From the NCBI GenBank assembly GCA_025452005.1, contig JANWJK010000340.1:1-60654 (forward strand): a stretch of DNA of 60,654 bases. The letters run 5' to 3'. Below the pieces are notes generated by a model. It worked only from the letters and a program-made list of their open reading frames with translations. It was not told the origin of the DNA and did no database searches. The position numbers and the translations under genes were made by a program. The stretch comes from Acetobacteraceae bacterium. Lineage in GTDB: Bacteria; Pseudomonadota; Alphaproteobacteria; Acetobacterales; Acetobacteraceae. Shown in pieces: positions 7,828 through 18,080 of this stretch (within the stretch, counting starts at the first letter, position 1; each line of letters opens with the position of its first letter).

Positions 7828-10769
7828 GTAGGAATCTCCCCTATGTGTCGAACGAACATGGCGCGGACCTGTTGCGCCAGATCGTCCAGCGTGGCCTGCA
7901 ATGTCTCCAAGTCAACTGCACCCCCGACGGCGCGCAGCAGCGCGAGCGCGGACGCATCCGGAAGTTCGTCGCGCGCGCCCCGGCCGACGGTGATGCGCAG
8001 CATGCCCTGCAAGGTGCGCCAGACATGGTCGGCATGGATCAACATGGCCGCATCGTCTGGCGGCAGCTTCCCGGCATCGGCGAGCCGCGTCAGCGCCACG
8101 CGCGTCGTGGGTGAACACAGCCCAGGTGCTTCGTGGGCATGGATGAGCTGGAGGACCTGGGCGATGAACTCGACCTCGATCTGACCCCCAGGACGCAGCT
8201 TCACGTCCCACGCGCCGTCAGGCGGCAGGTCGCGCAGCATACGCGCACGCATCGACGCGGCGTCGCCGCGGATGCGGTCGGCGCCACCGGCCTCTGCGAG
8301 CGCTTCGCCTATCGCCTCCTCGATGCGCGTGCGCAGCGCCGGCGGACCGGCGACCACGCGGGCCCGCGTCAACGCCATTCGCTCCCACGTCCACGCCGCT
8401 TCTGCGTGATACCGACGGAACGCGCCAAGCGACACCGCCACGGGTCCCTTGTTGCCCGACGGCCGCAGCCGCATGTCCACCTCATAAAGCGGACCGTCCA
8501 CGCCGGGCGCGGTCACCGCCGCGACATAGGCGTGCGCCGCGCGGACGAACCACTGGCTGACCGGCAGGCGCCGCGCACCACGGCTTTCGCTGACCTCCAC
8601 AGGATGGTCGTACACCAGCATCAGATCGAGATCGGAGCCGGCCATCATCTCGCGCCCGCCGGCCTTGCCCATGGCCACCACCGCAATCGATCCGCCGCGC
8701 ACCCGACCGAAGCGCGAGGCGAAGTCAGTCAGCACCGGCGACAGCAGGGCGCTCAGCGCCGCATCCGCGATCGCCGAACGCCGCAGCCCGGCCTCGTCGG
8801 CGTTGATTCTGCCCTCCATGGTGGCGACCGAGGTGGAAAAATCCTCCTCGCGCACGGTACGGCGGGTGATCTCGATGACATCCTCGAGCAGGCGCGCGTC
8901 CCGCAGGCGGCCGCGCAGCAGACGGGCGGGGTTGGGATTTTCCTCCGGGCTCAACAGGCCATCGAGCGCGGCCGGATGGCTCGCCAGATGGTTGGCGAGC
9001 GACGGTGCCGCCCCCAGCACGGCGGCGATGCGATCGAGCAGACCCGGGTTGCGCTGGAACAGCGACAATAGCTGCACGCCGGCCGGCTGCCGCGCCAGGA
9101 ACGCATCGAACCGGTTGAACACCACGTCCGGCTGTGGCTGACGGGCGAGCGCGTCCAGCATGCGGGGCAGCAACTGCGCCAGCAGTTCACGCGCACGCGC
9201 CGAACGCAGCGCCCGCACGTGGCCGGCCTGCCATCCGCGTACCGCCGCCACGATGCGATCAGGGCTGCCGAAGCCAAGGGCATGCAGCGCGGCGCCGGTG
9301 GCTTCCGGCGCAATATCGACTCCGCTGAAGTCCAACTCCAACCCGGGTTCGACGGGTGCCAGCAGTTCAGGCACCAACTCGAACACCTCGGCGTAGCGCG
9401 CCCGCACCTGGCGCAGGTGTCGCAGCAGTTCAGCGGCGAATCCGGCCGCGTCGTCGTAACCCATGAACGTGGCGAACCGTGCCAGATCCTCCCGCCGTTG
9501 CGGCAGATCGTGGACCTGCCGGTCGGCGGTCATCTGCAGCCGATGCTCGACGCGGCGGAGGAAGCGGTAGGCGGCCCCCAGTTCCCGCGCGGCATCGCGC
9601 GGCACATGACCCGCGCGCACCAGCATGCGCAGCGCGCCCAATGTCGTCGGAACCCGCAGCCCTGGGTCGCGACCGCCCCACACGAGTTGCAGCGTCTGCG
9701 CCAGGAACTCGATCTCGCGGATGCCGCCTTCCCCGAGCTTCACGTTGTGGCCGGCAATGCGCGCCAACGGGTCCGCGCCATCGGCCAACTCGCCGCCCTT
9801 GTGCTGGTCGATCCGCCGCTTCATCGCGTGAATGTCGGCGACCGCGGCGAAGTCGAGGTCGCGGCGCCAGACGAAGGGACGGATCGCCTCGAGGAACCCG
9901 GCGCCCAGCGCGAGGTCACCGGCCACCGGACGTGCCTTGATCATCGCGGCACGCTCCCAGTTCTGACCCATGCTCTCGTAGTAGGTGATCGCTGCCGGCA
10001 GGGCGACGGCGGGTGGCGTCACCGCCGGGTCGGGACGCAGGCGCAGGTCCGTGCGGAACACGTAGCCGTCGGCGTCGCGCGCCTCCATCAGCGACACCAG
10101 GCCGCGGGCGATGCGGGACGCAAAGCCGCCCATGGCGTGCCCCTCGGTCGCTTCGGTGTATATTGCCGCGGCGGGGTCGTAGAGCAGCACGAGGTCCACA
10201 TCAGACGAATAATTCAGTTCACGGGCGCCGAGCTTACCCATGCCGAGGACCGTGAACCCACCGCCGCGAGCCGGATCCGAGGGATCGGGCAGGCGAAGTT
10301 CGCCCGTGTCGTGGGCGGCGCGCAGCAGATGCGCCATGGCGAGCGACAGGGTGGCCTCGGCCAGATCGCTCAGCGCCGCGGTGACGCGCTCCAGCGGCCA
10401 GATGCCGCCGATGTCGGCGATGGCGGTGGCCAATGCCACGATCCGCTTGGTGCGCCGCATCGCGGCAGCGATCCGGTCGCGCCGGACAGCGGGCGCGATC
10501 GCCGCCAGCTCCGCCATCGCCGTGGCGACCAGCGCATCCGGTCCCGTGGCGACCAGTGCGCGCAGGCTGGCTGCCTCGCGAACCGCGAGGTCGGCGAGGT
10601 AGGGGCTGTTGCCGCCCAGCGAGCGCAGCAACGCCGCGACCGGCGGTCGCGCCGCCAGCCGTGCCTCGGCGCGACCGATCTCGGCGAAGCGCTCGGCCAG
10701 CCGGTCCGCCGCGCCCGCGTCGAATGGGCACGGCCAAGTCGTTGGCAGGCGAAATTGCGTGTCGGTCAT
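7824..10769 (-). CDS. glnE: Bifunctional glutamine synthetase adenylyltransferase/adenylyl-removing enzyme
   Basis: GlnE attaches AMP to and removes it from glutamine synthetase in response to PII status, so it sets nitrogen-assimilation flux. The protein has 981 residues and two nucleotidyltransferase domains. The N-terminal (de-adenylylating) one carries GMGKLGARELNYSSDVDL near residues 176-194, and the C-terminal (adenylylating) one carries AMGKAGGREMMAGSDLDL near residue 695. Helical GlnD/PII-uridylyltransferase-like linkers follow each. Size and domain order are typical. It is followed by bcp with a 4-base overlap. Its start lies 2 bases from the longest plausible start of the divergent DUF3971 gene, so its promoter must extend into that gene. 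Confidence 0.96.
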   Translation of the reverse strand: MTDTQFRLPTTWPCPFDAGAADRLAERFAEIGRAEARLAARPPVAALLRSLGGNSPYLADLAVREAASLRALVATGPDALVATAMAELAAIAPAVRRDRIAAAMRRTKRIVALATAIADIGGIWPLERVTAALSDLAEATLSLAMAHLLRAAHDTGELRLPDPSDPARGGGFTVLGMGKLGARELNYSSDVDLVLLYDPAAAIYTEATEGHAMGGFASRIARGLVSLMEARDADGYVFRTDLRLRPDPAVTPPAVALPAAITYYESMGQNWERAAMIKARPVAGDLALGAGFLEAIRPFVWRRDLDFAAVADIHAMKRRIDQHKGGELADGADPLARIAGHNVKLGEGGIREIEFLAQTLQLVWGGRDPGLRVPTTLGALRMLVRAGHVPRDAARELGAAYRFLRRVEHRLQMTADRQVHDLPQRREDLARFATFMGYDDAAGFAAELLRHLRQVRARYAEVFELVPELLAPVEPGLELDFSGVDIAPEATGAALHALGFGSPDRIVAAVRGWQAGHVRALRSARARELLAQLLPRMLDALARQPQPDVVFNRFDAFLARQPAGVQLLSLFQRNPGLLDRIAAVLGAAPSLANHLASHPAALDGLLSPEENPNPARLLRGRLRDARLLEDVIEITRRTVREEDFSTSVATMEGRINADEAGLRRSAIADAALSALLSPVLTDFASRFGRVRGGSIAVVAMGKAGGREMMAGSDLDLMLVYDHPVEVSESRGARRLPVSQWFVRAAHAYVAAVTAPGVDGPLYEVDMRLRPSGNKGPVAVSLGAFRRYHAEAAWTWERMALTRARVVAGPPALRTRIEEAIGEALAEAGGADRIRGDAASMRARMLRDLPPDGAWDVKLRPGGQIEVEFIAQVLQLIHAHEAPGLCSPTTRVALTRLADAGKLPPDDAAMLIHADHVWRTLQGMLRITVGRGARDELPDASALALLRAVGGAVDLETLQATLDDLAQQVRAMFVRHIGEIPT

Positions 10770-10771
10770 CC

Positions 10772-13700
10772 ATGGGAAAGCTGGCCGTGAGGCGTCTTCC
10801 CGGTCAAGCGGCGATCGGCGCCGGGATGGTGCTGCATTGGCTGGTCACGCTGGCGATCACGCTGGTCGTGCTGGGCAGTGTCGGCCTCGCGGCGATCGCC
10901 TGGCGGCTGTCGCAGGGGCCGGTCGACCTCGGCTGGCTCACCCGCCGCCTCGAGGACGCCGCGAATGCCAACGGCGGTCCGACCCGCCTGACGATCGGCT
11001 CAGCCGCACTCGCCTGGGAAGGCTTCCGCATGGGAGCCGATCGGCCGCTCGAACTTCTGCTGACCAATGTCAGAGTGGTGGACCCGGCAGGCGTGCGGCG
11101 AATGAACATTCCGCAGGCCGAGGTCTCGCTGTCGATCTACCAACTGCTGTTCGGGCGTGTCGTGCCGCGGGCGGTCACACTGGATTCGCCGCAGATCACC
11201 TTGATCCGCGCGGCCGACGGCACGCTCAGCCTCGATCTCGGCAGCCTGACCGAGACGGCGGACAGCGGCGAGCCGGCGTCCGAAGCTCAGGCAACACCGG
11301 TCGCCGACCTGCTGGCGGAGTTGGCGCAGCCGCCGGGCAACGATCGGGCACGCGGATCGGACGCGCTGCTGGGGCAGCTCCGTCTGGTGCGTGTTCACGA
11401 TGGGCGCGCCGCGTTGATCGATCGCCAGCTTGGCGTCACCTGGCGGGCGCCGCATGCGGAGATCGATCTTGCCCGGCGACGGGAAGGCGGGGTGGACGGC
11501 ACTGCCGAATTCAGTCTGGCGGTTGGCGATCAGGAGGCGCGGCTGACGCTGTCAGCCACGCTCGCGGCGGGAGCCAGCGAGACCCATCTACGCGCCAGAC
11601 TGTCGCCGGTGACGCCGAGCGTGATCGCACGCGTCGCACCGTCGCTGGCTGGGCTGGCCACGCTGGACGCACCGGTCGGCGGCGAGGCCACGCTCGATCT
11701 CGGTGCCAGCCTGGCTCTGCGCCGCGCTCGGTTCAGCCTCCGCGCCGGCAGCGGCCAGGTACATGTCGGCGACAGCAACGTGCCTTTCCTCGACGCCACG
11801 CTGGTGGCTTCGGGCACGCCGGATGAGCTCACTGTAGAGGCGTTCCGCGTAAGCCTGCCCGGCCATGCCGATGCGCCGCCGACGCATGTCGAGACAAGCG
11901 GCACCGTGCGACGCCATGCCGATCAGATCAGCGCCGATGTCTCGGCCGACCTCGACCAGCTCGATTTTGCCGACCTGGCGCGATTCTGGCCGGAAGGAGT
12001 CGGCGTCGGCGCGCGGCGCTGGCTGTTGGCGAACATCCCGGTCGGCACCGCGCGCAATGGCCACTTCGAACTGGGCGTTGCGGCGCCCGTGGGCCTGACC
12101 TCCGTCGAGCTGACGCGCGCGAGCGGCGCCCTCGACGGCGTTGGGTTGCAGGTGCACTGGCTGCGGCCAATTCCGCCGATCGACAACGGCCAGGCACAGT
12201 TGCGCATCGTCGATCCCGACACGCTGGACATCATTGTCACCGGCGGACGCCAGCGTCTGCGCAACCAGAAGGAAACCAGTCCCGCCGGCTTGCAGATCCG
12301 CGGCGGCAAGGTGCGGATCACCGGTATCATGCAGCCGCGCCAGGTCGGTGTGATCGAGGCCGACATTGCCGGGCCGGTGCCCGACGCCTTGGCGCTGTTG
12401 CGCGAGCCACGCCTTTCCTTGCTCTCCCGGCATCCGATAGACCTGAAGAACCCGGCCGGCCAGACGACCGTGAAGTGCAATATCACCGTGCCGCTGGAGG
12501 ATGCCGTGCGGATGGATGATATCGCCATTCAGGTGCAGGCGCGCCTCGATGGCGTGCATCTCGGCGCACTGGTGGCGGGACACGATCTGGATCAGGGCGC
12601 GTTCGATCTGTCGGCGAACACCCAGGGGATGAAGCTGAGCGGCCGCGCGCTGCTGGCATCGATCCAGGCGAAGCTGGACGCGACGATGGATTTCCGTGCC
12701 GGCCCGCCGACCCAGGTCCTGCAGAGCGTGACGGTATCCGCCCAGCCGGACGCACGGCAGCTCGCGGCATTGGGGCTGGATGCAACGTCTGTGCTGAGCG
12801 GAGCGGCCCAGGTCCAGGCGGCGCTCAGCGAGCGTCGCAACGGCCAGGGCGATCTGACGGTCACCGCCGATCTGACCGCGGCAGAACTTGTCGTGGAACC
12901 GATCGAGTGGCGCAAGGCACGCGATGCGCCGGCAAAAGGCTCGGCCCGCGTGCTTCTCGACCACGACCGGCTCACCGGCATCGACGCCATACAGCTCGAT
13001 GGCGAGGGCCTCGTCCTGCGCGGTCGGGCGGAGTTCAGCGGCGGCCGGCTGTCGGTGTTCCGCGCGGAACGGCTGATGCTGGGGCGCACGGCCGCGCAAG
13101 GCACACTGAACCTGCCCGCGGATGGCCCGATCGTTGCGAATCTCAGTGGCGCGCAACTCGATCTGGGTCCGCGTCTCGAACGCAAGGCTCCGCCGGCGCG
13201 GTCTTCCGGGCCAGGTCCTGCGGCAAAGACCGAGCCGCCGCCCGGGCCGCCGTGGAGGCTGGATGCGAAATTCGATCGCGTGCTGATGACGCAAGGACGC
13301 GCCGCGAACGGCGTGGTGGCGCACGTGGAGAACGACGGCCGCATTGTGCGGCAACTGCGCCTGGAAGGTCGCTTGGGGCAGCGGGCACCATTCCTTGTGC
13401 AGATTGTTCCCGATCGCACGGGACGCCGCTTCACCGCCAGCGCGGACGATGCCGGCGAGTTGCTGCGCGAACTGGATTACCTGCGCAGCATGCAGGGCGG
13501 AAAACTGTCGATACAGGCGCAGTACGACGATGCGCAGCCGGACCGACCCCTGGCCGGTACCGCGGATATCGAGGGATTCCGCATTCATGATGCGCCGGCA
13601 CTCGGCAAGCTTTTGCAGGCTATGACGCTGTACGGGCTGGTGGACGTTATGCGAGGGCCGGGTCTCGGCTTTTCCCGGCTCGTCGCACCGTTCCGGCTGA

Positions 13701-14008
13701 CCGACGATGCACTCGACCTCACGGATGCGCGCGCATTCAGCCCGTCGCTCGGGCTCACCATGAAGGGTCGGCTGGATCTGAATGCGGAGAGGGTCGACAT
13801 GCAGGGGACGATCGTGCCGGCATATTTCTTCAACTCGTTGTTGGGCAACATCCCACTGGTGGGAAAGCTGTTCAGCCCGGAACGCGGCGGCGGCGTGTTC
13901 GCCGCCAGCTACACGCTGCGCGGCCGGCTTGCGGACCCGGACGTGTCCATCAATCCGCTCGCCGCACTCACGCCGGGGTTCCTGCGCGGGCTGTTCGGAC
14001 TGTTCTGA
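10772..14008 (+). CDS. AsmA-like/DUF3971 large envelope protein
   Basis: This is a 1078-residue protein with one N-terminal membrane segment (about residues 20-46, LHWLVTLAITLVVLGSVGL) followed by a long beta-rich periplasmic region. The segment near VGARRWLLANIPVGTARNG is typical of the DUF3971 domain in alphaproteobacterial AsmA/YhdP-like proteins, and the C-terminal part (AFSPSLGLTMKGRLDLNAE onward) resembles the AsmA C-terminal domain. Such proteins are thought to bridge inner and outer membranes for phospholipid transport. The ATG at 10772 gives the longest protein; the ATG at 10826, directly before the membrane segment, is equally possible and would leave room for a promoter opposite glnE. 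It ends 17 bases before the GMC gene. Function is inferred from family. Confidence 0.8.
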   Translation: MGKLAVRRLPGQAAIGAGMVLHWLVTLAITLVVLGSVGLAAIAWRLSQGPVDLGWLTRRLEDAANANGGPTRLTIGSAALAWEGFRMGADRPLELLLTNVRVVDPAGVRRMNIPQAEVSLSIYQLLFGRVVPRAVTLDSPQITLIRAADGTLSLDLGSLTETADSGEPASEAQATPVADLLAELAQPPGNDRARGSDALLGQLRLVRVHDGRAALIDRQLGVTWRAPHAEIDLARRREGGVDGTAEFSLAVGDQEARLTLSATLAAGASETHLRARLSPVTPSVIARVAPSLAGLATLDAPVGGEATLDLGASLALRRARFSLRAGSGQVHVGDSNVPFLDATLVASGTPDELTVEAFRVSLPGHADAPPTHVETSGTVRRHADQISADVSADLDQLDFADLARFWPEGVGVGARRWLLANIPVGTARNGHFELGVAAPVGLTSVELTRASGALDGVGLQVHWLRPIPPIDNGQAQLRIVDPDTLDIIVTGGRQRLRNQKETSPAGLQIRGGKVRITGIMQPRQVGVIEADIAGPVPDALALLREPRLSLLSRHPIDLKNPAGQTTVKCNITVPLEDAVRMDDIAIQVQARLDGVHLGALVAGHDLDQGAFDLSANTQGMKLSGRALLASIQAKLDATMDFRAGPPTQVLQSVTVSAQPDARQLAALGLDATSVLSGAAQVQAALSERRNGQGDLTVTADLTAAELVVEPIEWRKARDAPAKGSARVLLDHDRLTGIDAIQLDGEGLVLRGRAEFSGGRLSVFRAERLMLGRTAAQGTLNLPADGPIVANLSGAQLDLGPRLERKAPPARSSGPGPAAKTEPPPGPPWRLDAKFDRVLMTQGRAANGVVAHVENDGRIVRQLRLEGRLGQRAPFLVQIVPDRTGRRFTASADDAGELLRELDYLRSMQGGKLSIQAQYDDAQPDRPLAGTADIEGFRIHDAPALGKLLQAMTLYGLVDVMRGPGLGFSRLVAPFRLTDDALDLTDARAFSPSLGLTMKGRLDLNAERVDMQGTIVPAYFFNSLLGNIPLVGKLFSPERGGGVFAASYTLRGRLADPDVSINPLAALTPGFLRGLFGLF

Positions 14009-14025
14009 GGGTCGGGAGACGCGCC

Positions 14026-15633
14026 ATGACCATCCGTAACGAAATCGTCGATGTCCTGATCATCGGCTCCGGCGCGTCCGGAGCGGCAGTGGCGTGGAGC
14101 CTGGCCGAAACACGGATGAAGATCCTGTGCCTGGAGCAGGGTGACTGGATGCTGCACGCCGACTTCCCCAGCCACGGACGCGATTGGGAGGCGCGGCGGT
14201 TCGCCGATTTCGACATCAGTCCGAACCGCCGGGCGCGACCGACGGACTACCCGATAAACGACGACAACTCGCCGATGAAGGTGGCCAACTTCAACGGCGT
14301 CGGCGGCGGCACCATCCTGTTCACCGCGCATTTCCCACGCATGCATCCGTCGGACTTCCGCGTGCGCACGCTCGACGGTGTCGCCGACGACTGGCCGATC
14401 GATTACGTGACGCTGGAGCCGTTTTTTGCCGAGAACGACCGCATCATGGGCATTTCCGGCCTGGCCGGCGATCCTGCCTATCCGCCCAGGCAACCGCCGA
14501 TGCCGCCGTTGCCGCTGGGCAGAACCGGCACGCGCTACGCCCAGGCGATGAACAAATTGGGCTGGCACTGGTGGCCGTCGGACAGCGCGATCGCCACGAC
14601 CGAATACGACGGGCGTGCGCCGTGCATCAATGTCGGCCATTGCACGCCGGGCTGCGCGCAAGGGGCCAAGGCGAGCACGGACATCACGTACTGGCCGCAC
14701 GCCATCCGCGCCGGCGTCGAGTTGCGCACGCGCTGCCGGGTGCGGGAGATCACCACCAACGAACATGGCATGGCCGCCGGCGCGATCTACTACGACGCCG
14801 ACGGCACCGAGCGGTTTCAACCGGCGGAGGTGGTCGTCCTGGCCTGCAACGGCATCGGCACGCCACGGCTGCTGCTGAATTCGGCCTCGTCGCGATTCCC
14901 CAATGGTCTGGCCAATTCGAGCGGCCTGGTCGGCAAGAACCTCATGCTGCATCCGTGGCCACAGGTTCGCGGTTATGTGGACGACGAGATGGATGGCGAC
15001 CGCGCGCCGATGCTGAGCCTGTGGAGCAAGGAGTTCTATGAGACCGACCCGGCCCGCGATTTTGTGCGTGGCTATACGCTGCAATTCGCCCGCGGCGCCG
15101 GCGTGGTCAGCGAGGCGATCTCCAGCGCGGCGGCTGGACGTCTGCCTTGGGGCAAGGATCATCATCGCGTCTACCGCCGGCAGATGTACCGCCGCCTACA
15201 GATCGGCATCGCCTGCGAGGACCTGCCGGAAGAACATAATCGCGTGACGCTCGATCCCGTGCTGAAGGACAGCCACGGCATCCCGGCGCCGCGCATCGAC
15301 TACGCGATCAGCGAGAACACGCGGCGCATGATGGAACACGGGATCGCACGGGCGGAGGACATCCTGACCGCCGCGGGCGCCGCGGATCTCTATACATCGC
15401 GCACGATATTGAACAGCCCGGGACATCTGTTGGGCACGGCGCGGATGGGCAACGACCCCGAACGGTCCGTGGTCAATTCATGGGGCCGCTGCCACGACGT
15501 GAAGAACCTGTTCATCGTCGATGGGAGCATCTGGGTCACATCGGGCGGCGTGAATCCCACGTCGACCATTCAGGCGCTGGCGCTGTACGTCGCCGACAAC
15601 ATGAAGCGACGCCTGGCGACGTTGTTCGACTGA
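14026..15633 (+). CDS. GMC family FAD-dependent oxidoreductase
   Basis: This 535-residue flavoprotein opens with the FAD dinucleotide-binding loop IIGSGASGAAVAWSL (about residues 12-26). It has the C-terminal GMC signatures HLLGTARMGNDP (catalytic His region) and SGGVNPTSTIQALALY (FAD-proximal Asn). The internal NVGHCTPGCAQGAKAS stretch with two cysteines resembles the gluconate/2-keto-sugar dehydrogenase branch rather than choline dehydrogenases. The likely reaction is oxidation of an alcohol or sugar-acid hydroxyl with electrons passed to a carrier. No signal peptide is present. It follows the AsmA-like gene by 17 bases and ends 11 bases before the convergent MetE-like gene. The substrate is unknown. 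Confidence 0.88.
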   Translation: MTIRNEIVDVLIIGSGASGAAVAWSLAETRMKILCLEQGDWMLHADFPSHGRDWEARRFADFDISPNRRARPTDYPINDDNSPMKVANFNGVGGGTILFTAHFPRMHPSDFRVRTLDGVADDWPIDYVTLEPFFAENDRIMGISGLAGDPAYPPRQPPMPPLPLGRTGTRYAQAMNKLGWHWWPSDSAIATTEYDGRAPCINVGHCTPGCAQGAKASTDITYWPHAIRAGVELRTRCRVREITTNEHGMAAGAIYYDADGTERFQPAEVVVLACNGIGTPRLLLNSASSRFPNGLANSSGLVGKNLMLHPWPQVRGYVDDEMDGDRAPMLSLWSKEFYETDPARDFVRGYTLQFARGAGVVSEAISSAAAGRLPWGKDHHRVYRRQMYRRLQIGIACEDLPEEHNRVTLDPVLKDSHGIPAPRIDYAISENTRRMMEHGIARAEDILTAAGAADLYTSRTILNSPGHLLGTARMGNDPERSVVNSWGRCHDVKNLFIVDGSIWVTSGGVNPTSTIQALALYVADNMKRRLATLFD

Positions 15634-15644
15634 GCGGCACCAGT

Positions 15645-16859
15645 TCACCCCCACAGTTGCCGGCTGGCCAGCGCTGCTCCCTGTACCAGCGCATCGAGCT
15701 TCGCCCATGCGATATCCGGATGGATGCGCCCGCCGAGCCCGCAGTCGGTGGACGCGATCACCCGCTCCCTGCCGACGACATTGGCGAAACGCATGATGCG
15801 CTCGGCGACCAGCTCCGGATGTTCGACCACATTGGTGGCATGGCTGACCACGCCGGGCAGCAACAGCGTGTCGCCGGGCAGCTTGACCTCCTGCCACACC
15901 TTCCACTCGTGCTGATGGCGGACGTTCCCCGCCTCGAATGAGTAGGCACCGGCATTGATGGTCAACATCACGTCGACGATGTCCCGCAGCGGGATGTCCG
16001 TCGTGTGCGGACCATGCCAGCTTCCCCAGCACAGATGGAACCGGATGCGATCGCGAGGCAGCCCGCGGATCGCATGATTGAGCGCCGCGACCTGCATCGT
16101 TGCGAATTTCCGGTAGTCCTCCACGGTAGGCTCGGGATTGATCATGTCCCAGTTCGTGGCGAGCGCCGGATCGTCGAGCTGCAGAATGAGTCCCGCTTCG
16201 ACGATCGCCCTGTATTCATCGCGCATCGCATCGGCAACGGCGAACAGGAACTCCTCATCGGTCTTGTAGTACGCGTTGCCCATCCGCGTGGTGCTACCTG
16301 GGGCGATGGAGGTCATGAACCCCTCCGCGATGCCCACCGCCTCGAGCGCCGCCTTGCAGTTCGCTATGTCGGCCCTGATGGCATCGCCACCGACGTAGCG
16401 GATCGGACCGACGCATACCGGCCCCCGCGTGGGGCGAGGACCGGTCGATACACCCGATTCAGGATCGGCATACGCCGCGGCAAACCGCGCGCGGTCGCGC
16501 CGGTCGGCGAAGCTCGTCAGCACGAGCTGCCCCGGGCCGGACCGCCGTGGCGCCAGATCGTGCATGTCTGGCCCGCCGAGATCCAAGCCACCCAGGCGGT
16601 GATACGCGTAGCTCATCCATGCGCCGAAGTTGACGCGGTGTTCCATCGACTTGCCGAACTCGCCATCGCCCGCAACGTCGATGCCGAGTGTGCGCTGGCG
16701 CTCTGCCACGTCGCCCACCGCCCCGCGGAGCTTCGCCTGAAAAGCCGCCTCGTCGCCCGGCTCGCCGGCTTCACGCGACCGGTTCGCCTCGATCAGGTCG
16801 TCGGGACGCGGCAGGCTGCCGACATGCGTGGTGAGAATGCGATCCGAACTGGCTCTCAT
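15645..16859 (-). CDS. MetE-C-like zinc methyltransferase family protein (copy A)
   Basis: The 404-residue protein is related to the C-terminal catalytic domain of cobalamin-independent methionine synthase (MetE/UROD superfamily barrel). Zinc-ligand positions of that family are present: H275 and C277 in HLCWGSW, E309 in SFEAGN, and C373 in STDCGLGGR. It lacks the MetE N-terminal half, so it is not a normal folate-dependent MetE; relatives include alkyl-transfer and lyase-like enzymes of catabolic clusters. It is the downstream member of a tandem pair, separated from copy B by 9 bases, and its ribosome-binding site (GAGGG) overlaps the copy B stop codon. The proteins are clearly paralogous over their full length. 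The substrate cannot be predicted. Confidence 0.85.
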   Translation of the reverse strand: MRASSDRILTTHVGSLPRPDDLIEANRSREAGEPGDEAAFQAKLRGAVGDVAERQRTLGIDVAGDGEFGKSMEHRVNFGAWMSYAYHRLGGLDLGGPDMHDLAPRRSGPGQLVLTSFADRRDRARFAAAYADPESGVSTGPRPTRGPVCVGPIRYVGGDAIRADIANCKAALEAVGIAEGFMTSIAPGSTTRMGNAYYKTDEEFLFAVADAMRDEYRAIVEAGLILQLDDPALATNWDMINPEPTVEDYRKFATMQVAALNHAIRGLPRDRIRFHLCWGSWHGPHTTDIPLRDIVDVMLTINAGAYSFEAGNVRHQHEWKVWQEVKLPGDTLLLPGVVSHATNVVEHPELVAERIMRFANVVGRERVIASTDCGLGGRIHPDIAWAKLDALVQGAALASRQLWG

Positions 16860-16868
16860 GACTGTCCC

Positions 16869-18080
16869 TCACGCCCAAAGTTGCCGGCTGGCCAGCGCCG
16901 CGCCCTGCGCCAGTGCTTCAAGCTTCGCCCAGGCGATGTCCGGATGGATGCGGCCGCCGAGACCGCAGTCGGTGGAGGCGATCACCCGTTCCCTGCCGAC
17001 GAGATTGGCGAACCGCAATATCCGCTCGGCGACAAGGTCCGGATGCTCGACCACATTGGTGGCATGGCTGACGACTCCCGGCAGCATCAGCTTATCGTCG
17101 GGCAGCTTGACGTCCTGCCACACCTTCCACTCATGCTCGTGGCGCACGTTGCCGGCTTCGAACGAATACGCATGCGCGTTGATCGCCAGCATGACGCCGA
17201 CGATATCCTGCATCGAGATGTCGGTCATGTGTGGGCCGTGCCAGCTTCCCCAGCACAGATGAAACCGGATGCGATCCTGCGGCAGGCCCCTGATGGCGTG
17301 GTTGAGCGCCTCGACGCGGATCATCGAGAACTTCCTGTACTCCTCCACTGTCGGTTCCGGGTTGACCATGTCCCAATTCTCGGCGATCGCCGGGTCGTCG
17401 AGCTGTAGGATCAGCCCGGCGTCGACGATCGCCTTGTACTCCTCGCGCATCGCATCGGCGCAGGCGTACAGCAGTTCCTCTTCGGTCTTGTAGTAGGCAT
17501 TGGCGATGCGCGAGGCGCTGCCGGGGGCGACCGAGCTCATGAACCCCTCGTCGATGCCGGCGTCCTGCATCGCCGCTTTGAAATTGGCGATGTCGGCCGC
17601 GATCGCGTCGTGGCCGGTATAGGTGATCGGCGCGACACAGACCGGCGCCGGCGCGCGCGGCCCGGTGGTGATGCCGGACTCGGGGTCGGCGTAGGCGGCG
17701 GCGAACCGGCTGCGATCGCGGCGATCGCCGAAGCTGGTCAGCACGACCTGACCGGGGCGCGACCGTCGCGGCTCCGTATCGAACGGACTGGGCCCGGCGA
17801 ATTCCAGCCCGCCGAGGCGCTGCCATGAATAGCGCCACCACGAGCCGTATTGCACGCGTTGAGCCATCGGCTTGCCAAATTCGCCGTCGCCGGGAATGTC
17901 GATGCCGATATCGCGCTGATGGCGGACGACCTCCGCCACCGCCGATCGAAGCGTCTGCCCAAGGACGCTCTCGTCGGTCGTCTCACCGGCTTCATGGGCA
18001 CGATACGCCGCGATCAATCCGTCTGGACGCGGCAGGCTGCCGACATGGCTGGTGGCGATATGATCGAGGCTGGCTTTCAT
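16869..18080 (-). CDS. MetE-C-like zinc methyltransferase family protein (copy B)
   Basis: This 403-residue full-length paralogue of the next gene has the same zinc-site residues (HLCWGSW, SFEAGN, STDCGLGGR) and the same N-terminal SHVGSLPRPDGL motif that replaces the folate-binding half of MetE. A strong ribosome-binding site (GGGAGGAAA) precedes the ATG at 18080. It is the first gene of a two-gene minus-strand unit, divergent from the CMD/cupin-like/acyl-CoA-dehydrogenase-like unit that starts at 18217. The shared control region suggests the two sides are co-regulated and act on one substrate. Keeping two active-looking copies suggests a heteromer or two consecutive related reactions. Confidence 0.85.
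   Translation of the reverse strand: MKASLDHIATSHVGSLPRPDGLIAAYRAHEAGETTDESVLGQTLRSAVAEVVRHQRDIGIDIPGDGEFGKPMAQRVQYGSWWRYSWQRLGGLEFAGPSPFDTEPRRSRPGQVVLTSFGDRRDRSRFAAAYADPESGITTGPRAPAPVCVAPITYTGHDAIAADIANFKAAMQDAGIDEGFMSSVAPGSASRIANAYYKTEEELLYACADAMREEYKAIVDAGLILQLDDPAIAENWDMVNPEPTVEEYRKFSMIRVEALNHAIRGLPQDRIRFHLCWGSWHGPHMTDISMQDIVGVMLAINAHAYSFEAGNVRHEHEWKVWQDVKLPDDKLMLPGVVSHATNVVEHPDLVAERILRFANLVGRERVIASTDCGLGGRIHPDIAWAKLEALAQGAALASRQLWA

Noticed and set aside
11588-13588. Long minus-strand open frame of 666 codons within the AsmA-like gene
   Set aside because: Composition (many Arg, His, Gln) and absence of motifs mark it as a shadow of the plus-strand gene.
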